NCBI GenBank assembly: GCA_916613615.1
Contig: OU744735.1
Coordinates: 43,924,468-43,988,467 of the forward strand
Direction: 5' to 3'
Length of the DNA stretch: 64,000 nt
Source of the DNA: Steromphala cineraria
Lineage: Eukaryota; Mollusca; Gastropoda; Trochida; Trochidae
Position 1 is the first letter of the stretch. Each line of letters begins with the position of its first letter. The translations under genes were made by a program, and so were the position numbers. The notes beneath the pieces are model-generated. The model was not told where the DNA came from and did not search any database. It was given only the letters and a program-made list of their open reading frames with translations. Positions 34,459 to 46,700 of the stretch are shown piece after piece.

Positions 34459-35692
34459 TACCCCCGCTTGAGTTTGACCGCCTTCACGTAACATTAATTT
34501 GAAAATTAATGATTATGACTTAGAACACAATGATCTTGCAACCCTCAAAACTATTTCACTTCAAAACATCCCCGGCCATGTAGTTTTTGAATAAAATTCT
34601 GGGAACCCTGGAATTACCCCTAAAGGGCACAACAGCACTATACAGTCGAACCTTGTTTTGGTTACAGGTGAAAATCGTCCGGTTAACTGGGTCATTTTTC
34701 TTAAGAAATATAGACACATTGTTTGAAAAATCTTTGTCCGTAAGGTGAGATTTATGGATATACGGAGTCTGGGTTGAAGTGTGCAAGTCATTTGGTATTT
34801 ATATATGCTCCGGAAACAAGACAAAGTAAAATTTTTTGACCGTTTTTGGTCAAAATTTCAAAAATTATTTGGACCATTGAGTTGAAACCCCTAAAAGGCA
34901 CAACAGCACCATATAGGCTACTTCCATACCATATTTGAAGTTTCTAAGTGGTATAGATTTTCAGTTGTGCTCCGGAAACGAGACAAAGTCCAAAAATCGG
35001 ACCGTTTTTGGTCAAAATTTCAAAAATTATTTGGACCATTGAGCTGAAACCCCTAAAAGGCACAACAGCACCATATAGGCTACTTCCATACCAAATTTGA
35101 AGTTTCTAAGTGGTATAGTTTTTCAGTTATGCTCCGGAAACGAGACAAAGTCCAAAAATCGGACCGTTTTTGGTCAAAATTTCAAAAATTATTTGAACCA
35201 TTGAGCTGAAACCCCTAAAAGGCACCACAGCACCATATAGGCTACTTCCATACCAAATTTGAAGTTTCTAAGTGGTATAGATTTTCAGTTGTGCTCCGGA
35301 AACGAGACAAAGTCCAAAAATCGGACCGTTTTTGGTCAAAATTTCAAAAATTATTTGGACCATTGAGCTGAAACCCCTAAAAGGCACAACAGCACCATAT
35401 AGGCTACTTCCATACCAAATTTGAAGTTTCTAAGTGGTATAGTTTTTCAGTTATGCTCCGGAAACGAGACAAAGTCCAAAAATCGGACCGTTTTTGGTCA
35501 AAATTTCAAAAATTATTTGAACCATTGAGCTGAAACCCCTAAAAGGCACCACAGCACCATATAGGCTACTTCCATACCAAATTTGAAGTTTCTAAGTGGT
35601 ATAGTTTTTGAGTAATGCTCCGGAATCGATTTCGGACGGACGGACGGACACGCGGAGCGCTATATACCCCCGACTACGTCGTAGCGGGGGTA
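34459..35692. mobile_element. Non-autonomous element with inner 162-bp tandem array
   Basis: Bounded by short inverted ends TACCCCCGCT / AGCGGGGGTA. The right end is itself a near-palindrome (TATACCCCCGACTACG paired with CGTAGCGGGGGTATA, 35663-35694). No clear target duplication. The outer bases match those of the element at 13222. No coding capacity. Confidence 0.55.
34807..35622. repeat. 162-bp tandem repeat, five units
   Basis: GCTCCGGAA recurs at 34807, 34969, 35131, 35293, 35455 and 35617, exactly 162 bp apart. Units 2+3 resemble 4+5 more than their neighbours (TTGGACC/CACAAC alternates with TTGAACC/CACCAC). The array therefore grew partly by 324-bp dimer duplication. Confidence 0.95.
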
Positions 35693-35944
35693 TAACTAGA
35701 TAATATTATGATTACGCTGCATAGAAATACTAGTCATCATAAAACGCTTTGGCGTGAACAATCTATGTATCTGTATGTAGAATTTGCTCGGTCAAACAAT
35801 GAACGACATAAGGCATATTTATTTCATCTCAGGAACTAGTCTTCATGTTTTCATAGAATAATCTCATTATTAAATGTCTCTTGCCAAGAATGCGGGACAC
35901 ACTTGGGGTATCATGGCGGACATGTTGAAATATCGGATACAGAA

Positions 35945-36149
35945 ACTTCCAGAGTTTTATTAGCAGGACCCCGAAAGAGTCGTAAATGCTCGGTAGGAAC
36001 AAAATTATTTGGTTACGAACCGCTTACAGCTGACAACCAGTACCAAGTTTGTGTCAGGGATTTTGTCTCTACCGAGTATTTACGACTATTTCGGGGCCCT
36101 GCTAATAAAAGTCAGGAAGTTAAAAATTCAGGTTGCAGACCCCCTTTAA
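35945..36149. repeat. TTAA-type element family H, right part
   Basis: ACTTCCAGAGTTTTATTAGC and its inverse GCTAATAAAAGTCAGGAAGT enclose about 175 bp. The outer right end GGTTGCAGACCCCCT stops at TTAA (36146-36149). The outer left end seems to be missing. Confidence 0.6.
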
Positions 36150-36232
36150 GGAATGAAATATCTAACAAAAAAAAACGGAAATTAAATAACAATTTCTTTA
36201 TTGCAGAGACCTGTACTGTACCACATAAATAA

Positions 36233-37577
36233 GACCACAACATATCATTCGTATACCTGTATATCATGAACTGTTTTAACCATATGTTACAACCTTTATA
36301 TACAAACAACATTGCAATGCATAGGCATAAACTGATATGTTACTTTTACATCGTTTTCCTTTCGGCTAATATCAAATAAATATTAAAGAATAGTTTTTAG
36401 AAATATTTTTAACATATAAATGATACTTTGTATTGCAATAGAAACCCCTTTACGTGATGTTTTCAAATATCGTTTTAAACATTCACATTATTATGTAAAT
36501 TAACATTGCAGCTGGGTTTACACAAAGCAATTAAGGGTTTTTACGATACCGATTTATTGGCGTACATAATATTCTTTAAAATGTTAAGGGTATTCAATGC
36601 ATCAATAAATAAAATAAACAAACAAAGCGCAATACATATAATGCATTGCGAATATTTCAAATTTCTAACGACACCAAGCAACGATCCCACCATATTAAAT
36701 GAAAAGTAATTTTGATTTATATTACCTCATCGTGATTCACTTTTAGGTTTGCAAATGAAATTAACAGAAAAAGTATGTAATTGGTTTGAAGGTTTACAAT
36801 GCAAATTTGACACTTGACCTTTCGTTAAAGATAAATATAATTGATATTGCATTTCAAAAGATTCAATAACTGTAAAAGTTTTATTTATATATACTTCCAA
36901 CAATACTATGAAACCCGATCTCAAAATACAAAATGATACATTGTTTTCTAAGTTGATTGATCATCACTATTATTGATAATAATACATATAACGGACACAA
37001 GCATTTATTTCACTACTTTTACGGTTTTGAGACATTTGGTCCCAGAATAATGAGCTTAAAATTCAACGTCATTTCTAAGATAAATACAAAATAACGTATC
37101 TCCATTTAAACTAACTTTATTTATACAATGGAATGAGCTATCAATCATAATGTGCAGTTTATAAATTTATTTTTTTCCGATAAAGAATTATATCTAAAAC
37201 CCTCTAATCTTAAGTTTTAAACAGATTTAAAATTTGAGAAGTCACGGATTACCAGGAGAAAAAATATGCCAACCTTTTTAACCTAACTTAGATTCACAAT
37301 TCAAAGAAAAAATCGTTCTTCTTGTAAACAAAACGCACTAAAAGTAACAGAACATTAGCCAAAAGGAGAAATTGGTTTTGAATTTCCGGCCAATATGGAA
37401 CGTGTATTTCCGTAAAGAATTTGATACGCTATTGTCAAGCTTGATACACATATTCAGAGAATCAAGCTCGATTGTCCCCTGTAAAAAAACACTTTTTTAT
37501 GGAGCTAAGATTGCTGTTTTTGTAAAGTGAGTTTACTCATTTGACTTTACATCATTAACACAAATTTTATCCATCAA
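36233..37577. other. 3' flank of the rhomboid gene, AT-rich
   Basis: No exon seen. A minus-strand AATAAA at 37171-37166 is one possible polyadenylation signal for the rhomboid gene. Confidence 0.4.
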
Positions 37578-37735
37578 TTAACTGTAGTCCGACGGAGGAT
37601 AGCCCTTGTACAGGAAGTTGAAGACCCCGCATCCACCAGCAAAGATGAGGAACATGAAGAAGTTCATGATGCCAGCGTTTGTCTGCCACGGGTAGCGGTC
37701 TCTCTCCTTCAGGAACGCTTCACTCAACATTATAC
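37578..37735 (-). CDS. Rhomboid gene exon 11: TM7 and C-terminus
   Basis: Phase 1 in, 51 residues and TAA at 37578. NFFMFLIFAGGCGVFNFLY is the seventh membrane segment typical of the RHBDL layout. Confidence 0.9.
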
Positions 37736-40700
37736 CTGCAGACAAATAGTGCCACCAGTTTGATTTAAATCTGCCAAGTTCAGAGGAATAAGAGTTTTAA
37801 AATATTAACTTTATGGGAATCGAACATGTAACTTCGATAGGTGTCCTCTCCACTGAGTCGGCGGCAGCCCAGTAGGTCGCATGTTCTGGCGTTTACTCAG
37901 CTAACCAATCACAAGCCACCGACAAAAGCCTTTGGTATCAATTTAGGGGCAAGTAACTCCTGTTTACCATGTTTTGAACATGATCGCCCCTAGTGTTATA
38001 AGAGAGATGATGTGATTGGTCTGCTAACGACTGCTGCGATTTATTGGTATTTCTGGGTGCGGCCAGTGTTGAGGATTCAATATCTCCGTGCAGTTAATAT
38101 TTTGAATATTGTATTCCTCGGAACTAGGCTGATTTTAATTAGACTAATAGTGCGACATACATGTATGACGTATCTCTATCATCATCTGTCTGTCATTCTA
38201 GTGGGTGGGTAGGGTTAAACGTTCTCATAGCAGTGTTTCAGCTAGTTTACACTTTGATGTCGATATCCAGAATGGACAGACAGCACAGAGAAAGGGAAAA
38301 TTTACGTCTTTTTTAAAGACATGTATTTAATCACTTCAAATCAACTAATCAACTATTCGATCTCGGACACGAGACCAAAACCATCTTCGATAACCCAGGC
38401 CGGATAAACTTTCCGACACATCTAACCCAAATAATACCCTGAATATATTGTAAGAAATGTCACCGCCACATGTACCACGTAATATAATCAACTTAAGTTG
38501 TACTACAGAACTTAAGGCCAGAATCACTTCATAGACGAATCTATATCTGAATCACCAAAGTCTCCACAACAGAGCGTGTATGTTATAGGTCCTGCATGAG
38601 AGAATCCTAAGGGTGGACACAGGGGCATTTATCGCCTAGGAACAGCGTCAGAAATACATTTATATTATTAAACCCCACACTACTATATATCATCAGGGTA
38701 GGGTCTTTATGTACATGTGTCTTTCTGTTTCTGGGCGATATAATTTTTATGTTCCTGAAAACATGGCCACCTCATTGAGGTGAGCACCAAACAAGGAGCA
38801 AAAACTGTGAATGGTTCCAGGGTATTGGTGGAGGTTTACGCATGGTAACTGAAGTGGGTTCTGAGATATGCTGTGGAAAGTTTCAGGGTTGATATAGTAT
38901 AGAATGGAGACCAATCATGCATCATATACAAATATAGAAGACCCCTTCCGATGCATCTTGTTGGGGATTGTTTTATGCGTAACAGAGTATCTTATGAATG
39001 TTCATTGAATATCTGAAAGTAGCTACTGACGTAAATAATTTTCCATTTGATTTTGAAAATCAATCTGTTGTTTCTTCCTCAAGCGTCATTATTTTGGCGC
39101 TACCGCCATCCAAATGTAATTTTTTCGCATGCACACACCTACATGTAGACTTTGTATGTGTGTATGTGTATATTTATGTGATATGTGTAAAGACAACACC
39201 AACCTGCAAACAACCCACCGCCGAAGTGACCGATGCCGATGGGAAAGACGTCAGGAGCAAAGAACCTTCTGTACACAGCCAGGGAGATCTGTATCACGGC
39301 TAGAAAGAAACGGTCTGTGTTTAACTTCTATTTCTTTACTTTATCTGTACCTTAAATTCTTGAGAGCCATATAGAAGTTGATGAAGGGGCACGGAGTTGC
39401 CTTGGAACGTCGTATGCAAATATACAATAAAGAAGTTGTAATACATCCTACTCTTTGTCAATTAATCTGTACCTTAGTCTGAAATGTAATTCACTGAACT
39501 GCTTAATTTCAATTATCGCATCAAATAATTTCTACAGCTAGAAGTCCTCAAAGATCTTTAGACAGAGAAAAGTATCATTTATTACTATTTTCTGTATGAA
39601 CATATTTTAGTGTTATAAAAGTATTTTCTACTTTTTTTGTGGCAAAAGATACAGTCAGGCTTAGAATGGATGACGTCCAATTGTTATAGTGTCTAAAGAG
39701 ACAAAGTCAAGCTATATTGAAAAAAAGACACTTGACATCAAATCAGAAGTTCCTATCCAACGTGACCTACCCAGCAAGATGATGACCGCCATTCTGAAGG
39801 CTGGGTGACAGAATACTCGTTTGACTGGTCCGTCGTCTACCTTGCGCAACTCCGACCATTTCTGGTATAAGAAAGAAAATAAAATAAAAATATCATCCAC
39901 ATCAAGGGATTCCTAGTCATAATTCCTAACAGAAGGAGAAAAGAAAAGTTACTGACTAATTCTGAATATTAACATAATATGCTTCGACTAATGGTAATAT
40001 AGTGGTAATACCCTTTGTTGATATTAGATAGCAAACAGTATTACCCATATGGTTGGAAATAAGTGGTGACATATTTTCAATATAAGCACTAGTGCACATA
40101 TCACTTTTGCCTAGCAACGATTGTTGTAGCGCGAGTTCCCATATTTTTTCGCCTGTGACGTCATAACACCATTGTTCGTGACGTCACTGTAGCCGACCGT
40201 CGCAAGAGAAGCGGCCCGTTTCTTGGATATTTCTGAGATGGTAAAATGGAAAATAATCGGTAATAAAGACATTATTACCCTCGGAAGTGTGTCATATGAC
40301 TTTTACAACACTCGTGCAAATTTGTGTATAACATGTAATGCAAAAATTCACACTCGTTTCGTAAAAGTCATGTGACACACTTCCTCGGGTAATAATCTCT
40401 ATATATGACATTGTCGTAAGTTACACTCTATCTGTTAAGATAATTTATGAGTATCCAAAGATGCAGCCCTGGGTGACGAGAGATGCAAAAGATGCCTAGT
40501 GACAAAGTTGAACGTGAGTAGTCAAAAGGTACTCACATACATCATGGCGACGAAATGAGCTCCCAGGATGCAATACGTGCCTCCACTTCCGCCGACGAGC
40601 ACCGTCTTGTGGTCACTGATGGAGTGCATGAGGGAACCTGGAAGTATTGTTCATCAATGTTTATAACTCAGATACCAACAAGAATAATGTTCTTCAAGGG

Positions 40701-43700
40701 TCAGATATTTGAAGCTAAAGGGTTGAGTATATTGCACATGACGATCTGCAAGAAAACGGTAGAGGTCCCCAACGTCTGTGCTCATTCTTATCTGTACCAT
40801 CCGTTGTACGTGAACTACATCTGTATCTGAGAAACCGCCTGAGAACAGATCTTCTACTGATTAATAATCGCTCATGTGAAACGTAATAAGCACCTGACAT
40901 CATACTGAAGGCCCTTAATGTACTCATTAAATTGCATTAAGCTATTAGGTTGTACATAATATTTTATGGTGCTTCGGCAGATAATTGTCTCATTAACTTA
41001 CACGTATGTTGTTATGCATTCTCTCCCCACAGAGGCAGATCAAGTCATGTTGATTTAGCCTCTGTTATATTACGCGGAGTTTGTGGGATAGAATGGGAGA
41101 TGCCTGATTGGAGGCAATCAAAGATAGTTGTGCAATCAGCGACGCTGTTCTTAAATCATCAGTTTGTCTACTAAATCAAGGCCGAGGCAATGTGATATGA
41201 ACCATCCTATCCATGCGAGCAGCCTTGTCATTTGATACAGAAATTCAAATGTATTGTTATGAAATTTTTCAAAATCAGTGATTTCGGCGTAATATAACAG
41301 AGGCTAAATCAACATGACTTGATCTGCATCTGTGGAGAGAGAATGGTTGTTATGCAGTCAAAGTAAACCTAGCCTCAATATTATCCGTTTCACTCCTATA
41401 CTACTTGAAACGGATAATATTGAGGCTAGGTATACTTAGACTGGTTGGTATGATGACCCCTCTCAAAAATAAATCTCTCACCCTAACTTAAGATACGAGG
41501 GGCGTTCAATAAGTGTTGCAACTTCAATATAAAACCAACTCGCGTAGTCAATTTTTTACTTTTATTTTTCAATATAGGTACCCTTCACCTCAAGACACTT
41601 ATTCCATTTCTCTTAAGACTTTTGATGCCGCTTTTGCAGAAGTCTTCCGTTTGCCCCCCTAACCACGCCTCTGTGGCAGCTTTGACGTCTTCGTCATCCC
41701 GGAAGTGCCTTCCACGTAGGGCGGATTTCAGGTTTCTGAACAGGAAGTAGTCACTGGGGGCTAGGTCTGGGCTGTAGGGTGGGTGGTTAAGCTGTTCGAA
41801 TCCACAATCACGTATAGCGGCCTGTGCAACTCTTGACTTGTGGACTTGAGCGTTGTCATGCAAAATCAGAACACCACGTGTCAACATTCCACGGCGTTTC
41901 TGTCGAATTGTCTTTCGCAATTCTTGCATTTGGTTGGCATACTATTGACCATTCATTGTAGTTTTGGTTGGCAAGTAATCAATTAATAATATGCCTTTTG
42001 CATCCCAAAAGATTGTCGCCATAACCTTGCCAGCTGATGGTTGAGTGCGAAACTTCAGGGGAGGCGGTGAACTCGGGTGCTTCCATTGCTTGGATTCCAG
42101 TTTAGTTTCCGGGTCCCAGTGGTGGATCCAGGTTTCGTCACCTGTCACCAGACGAGACAAAAACCTGGCTTCATCCGCATTAAACCGATCCAGGAGCTCC
42201 ATGCAACTTTCGGTTCTTTTCTGGCGATCTTGTGCTGTGAGGTTTCTGGGTACCCATCTTGCAGATACCTTGGACATACCAAGATGGTCATGAATTATTT
42301 TTTCAACACTTCCAACTGATATCTGGAATTCCAAAGACAGTTCAGAAACTTTAACACGGCGGTCAGCTAAAATTCGTCTTTCGATAGCGGCAATAACTTC
42401 CGGTCGGGTGACTTCAGATGGCCTGCCTGACCGTGGGTCATCGTCTAAGGACTCCCTGCCCCGCTTGAACTGAAGAGACCAGTTACAAACTGTTGAAAAG
42501 TTAGGAGCATCCTTACCCATCACATTACACTTTCGATTATGTATTTCTGTAGCTTTGCATCCCTCTTTAGTAAGGAACTTCATCACAGCGCGTTGTTCAT
42601 GTTTGAGAGAATCAATGATTATGGAGACCCCTAGGTCAGCGCAGCTATTAGATCTAAATAATTGTTATGTCTAGAAATTGTTTTGACATGTGTCAATGTT
42701 ATGTTTTGACTATAGTAACACCTGCTATAAGCTGACACTGTTTATGTAAACACCAATGCCCCGCTTGCAACACTTATTGAACGCCCCTCGTATAAACATA
42801 ATATAATCGGATCTAGCGAGAAAGCAAAGATTTTGTATTACATAAGATGCTAATGGGTTTTAATCCAGTCCCTGATAGAATATACTCTGACATGTGCTGA
42901 GTGTCTTACGAAAGTCGAGAATATGAAACAGGAGTACTTCTTCATCTTGTGAAAAAAATAAATCCCCATTACCAGCGAGGGTTCCAATGATGTACAAAAT
43001 GGCGATTCTCCAGAAGTAGAAGACAATCTCGATGGGCAGGCAGATGAACAACTGTAGGACCAGGGTCAGCAGTAGATCCACGTACCTGCAGGACAGGAAG
43101 TATATGATAGAATTGTTGTAGTCAGGTAGTTGTGTTCCTTTATTCTTAGGGATCTAATGCCCTTACGGTCATATAGGTTAATTTTGTCATTCATCATCGA
43201 TTTGATATTTCTAACTTCTATGTTTTTTTTGGAAATCTGAAAAGTTAGATTCAACACTGATTTCAAAACGTTTTTACAAGGATAATTATGGTGCTGATGA
43301 ATTATGTTTTGGGCATTTTTAGAAGGGCAGGGCCAATTGACGACACGCTGAAAATGCATGCTGTGAAGAAATATGAGTATCATAACATCCAAGATCAAAT
43401 TTCGCCTTTTTAAATATAAGATACCCCTAAACTTCATTAGGAATAGCCGGAAAGCTACCAATGACGTTAACTAATGAGGCAACTATGAGTCTCAACTGTG
43501 GGGTAACAGTTAAAAATGAATAATAAGATTCAAACAGTCAAAATAAGAAAAACAACTTTGCATTATTTGAAAATGTTAGAGTTTAGAAGTAAATCGTTGT
43601 TTGATACGAGATATTTGTATTATCTGTAGTTGTAAAGACTGGGGAGTGTTTGAGATTATCTAAACTTATAAATTCAATTGTTCATTCTGACCTACCCCTG

Positions 43701-46700
43701 GTGCAAGAACGTATAGGACAGGAAACGCCACACTTCATATCGCCTGGCAGGATTGTAGATGATCTTGCTTTTGGCGGGGACTCCGTCCATTGCTGTAACT
43801 GGAGTCCCTTGATCACTCAACTCGCTTGCATATACTGCAAACACGATGATCTGGAAACGGGAGAACAAACGGGTATCAGTCTGATTAAAATCGGCCGTGT
43901 TCCGAGGAATATAATATAAAAAATATTGTCTCTATCGGGGCTCGAACCATTCGGGATATCCTCTCCGTCTCTGAATGCACCCACCTCTATCGCGTGTTGC
44001 TAAAACCAGTTTAGCGCAGACAAACCCAGTCGTACGCTATCCAATCACATCCTCGTTTTTAAACAGCGTTTAGCGGCGATTATGTATAACGAATGGTACA
44101 CTGGAGTTACCTGCCCCTAGTATGATATCGAAGCTTTTACTGCGCTCCTTTCGATTGGCTAGATAAGCTTGTGTCAGAACATGCGGCTAATAGGGGTGCC
44201 TTCAGACTGTGAATGAGAGAAAAGCCGGGCTCGGTGAGGTTCAAACCCCGCTAGAGAAGATATTTTTACACCTTTTTTCCTCGAATCACAGTCGATTTTA
44301 ATCAGACTGAAACGGGTATCACCTTTACATAAAAGGATCAGTTGTAATTGAACTGAGGGATGATAAGTGTCCGATATCAAGATTGAATCAAAATCTCAAT
44401 GTAAATTAAATCTAACTAATTAAACCGTGATCTTTGGTTATCTGGAAAGCAGAAACGATGCTCTTAGTCTGATAATAATAATCATTAATATTTAAGACAA
44501 AACAACAGGTTACCAAACATGCTTTACATTAAAAACGACATCAACAGTAGATATAACATAAACAAATGTTCTGCTTATACTGCATGTAATTATTCCAAAT
44601 TCATGAAATTCTGGTCTGTAACAATTTGTTCTAAGAGATAAACTTGTACCAAAAAAATAATGTAAAGAACCAATACAAACGTTCATTTATGAAATTTATC
44701 ATGTACACTTTAAGATTTTTATGTTTTTAGAACCTATCCTCTTATTTTAGAAAACATATCCTGTCCATTCTACAATTTCCTGTACAAAGTATCCGATGGT
44801 TTTTAATATGTAATGAATATTATGTTATCATGCAAGTTTGAATTTGTATATTCATGAAGAAAAATTAATAAAGTTATAGAAAAAAAGATTGTATCACGCA
44901 AATGAAGCTGATTAACATTTAACTCAAATTGGCGTTTTTATTATGTTTGAAGTGATGAAGAGGTTGATGATCAAATGATATTAGAAAGAAAGAGGATAGG
45001 CTAGCACATATTTATATATATATTATATTTTCAACTCGACTGCCATCCTGCTACATCAGCGTATATGTCTCCGCTTTATGCTACAACCTATCCCCTGATA
45101 TCCTCCTATAGTATTCTGCCGTATCGCTGACGGGTGGTTACTCAGCGCTATTTATAGCATTTCTGTTTTCAGTCAAATTATTTCGAACTCCATACACTGT
45201 TGTCTAGTGATGTCGCACGCGGAAATCTAAGAGCGCGCAATTTGGAGCTCAGCGGGAGCCTGCAATGAGAATCAGATTTGTTATCTAATAGCACTCCCAT
45301 TGGTTAATTTGTTTATATATGAACTGCCACAGGAAAAGGTTGGTGGTTTAACTGACACCCAAATCACAGTTAACCCTTTACCTGCGCGAGGCTGAGAAGG
45401 ATGATGAAGAACGGGGGCGGTCTCCAGTTGTACATGGAGGTGAACTTGAGCAAGTCCTGCGGCTCTGCTGTGTTGCGCACTATGGTGTAGAGGACTCCCG
45501 GCTCGTCCAGGCTGTGCATCGATCCTGACTCCGAGTCTCCCAGTCTGTCGTCACCCGTGTCTTCACCGAGAATCTGAAGATTTACAAATTTGTGACAAAT
45601 GTATTTCTTGTCAAATAAGAATGTGAAAAAAGTACTATAAAAAGTACCTTTACCTGTCTAAAGCATTATTTTGATTTTCTCATACAATTTCCAGGTACCC
45701 ATTTAAACTGCTAGGAGTGCAATGTTGTTGAACGGTCTCGTTAGGGTATTAAAGACTCATGAGTTTAGAATGTTTACCACTACACTCCTGTTTTCCTACC
45801 CAATAGCTTATAGCAGGACTATATTGAAATAAGGTTTCATGTCGTGTTTAAAATATTGAGAATTACCCTCTACGTTAATGCAACGATGAAAGCCCTATCA
45901 ATGATGTGAAACAAACACTTGGTTTCCAGTACTTTTAACATACTGTACCCGGCAGCAAGACGAAGGCGTTTAATGAGCACCACTGACTAATTTAACCGTT
46001 GTATACTTTTAGATTTTAGACTTGTAGATTTTTATACATTAACATAAGTGATGTTCAACAAACATTCAGTTACAAATATGTTACGACAGTTATTCATCGG
46101 TAGTTATACAATGAGTAGCAAGTCGAACTAAGGCGTGTTATGAGGATAACTGTCTGAGCTTATAGCACTAAATAATCAAACATCAATGTTCATCAAACAC
46201 TTGGGTTTTAAATATGTGGAAATATTATTGACAAAGTCTGTAATGGATTAATGTCTTTAACATTCGGTTCCTATGCATTCTATTCGGCATTGCATGATCA
46301 TGATGATTTAGAAAAAAGAACAATGAGATCCAACATTAGTTATCAAACATAAAACATGTCAGTGTTTTATGGAAAGTGGAAGTATGTACCCACCAGCATG
46401 ACAAAGGATTGGATGATGATTCCTTTATCAAGAAAATCTAACATAAACATTTGGTCAGTGTTTTAGAGAAATTGGAAGTATGTACCCACCAGCATGACAA
46501 AGGATTGGATGATGATTCCTTTTTTAGGAAAATCTAACATAAACATTTGGTCAGTGTTTTAGGGAGAGTGGAAGTATGTCTGACAAAGGGTTGATGATGA
46601 TTCCTTTTTTAGGAAAATCTAACATAAACATTTGGTCATTGTTTTTGGGAAAGTAGAAGTATGACCCACCAGTCTGATAAAGGATTGGATGATGATTCCT

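Noticed and set aside
41942..42586. Stand-alone host gene in the rhomboid intron
   Set aside because: It is the N-terminal two-thirds of the mariner transposase within clear inverted ends.
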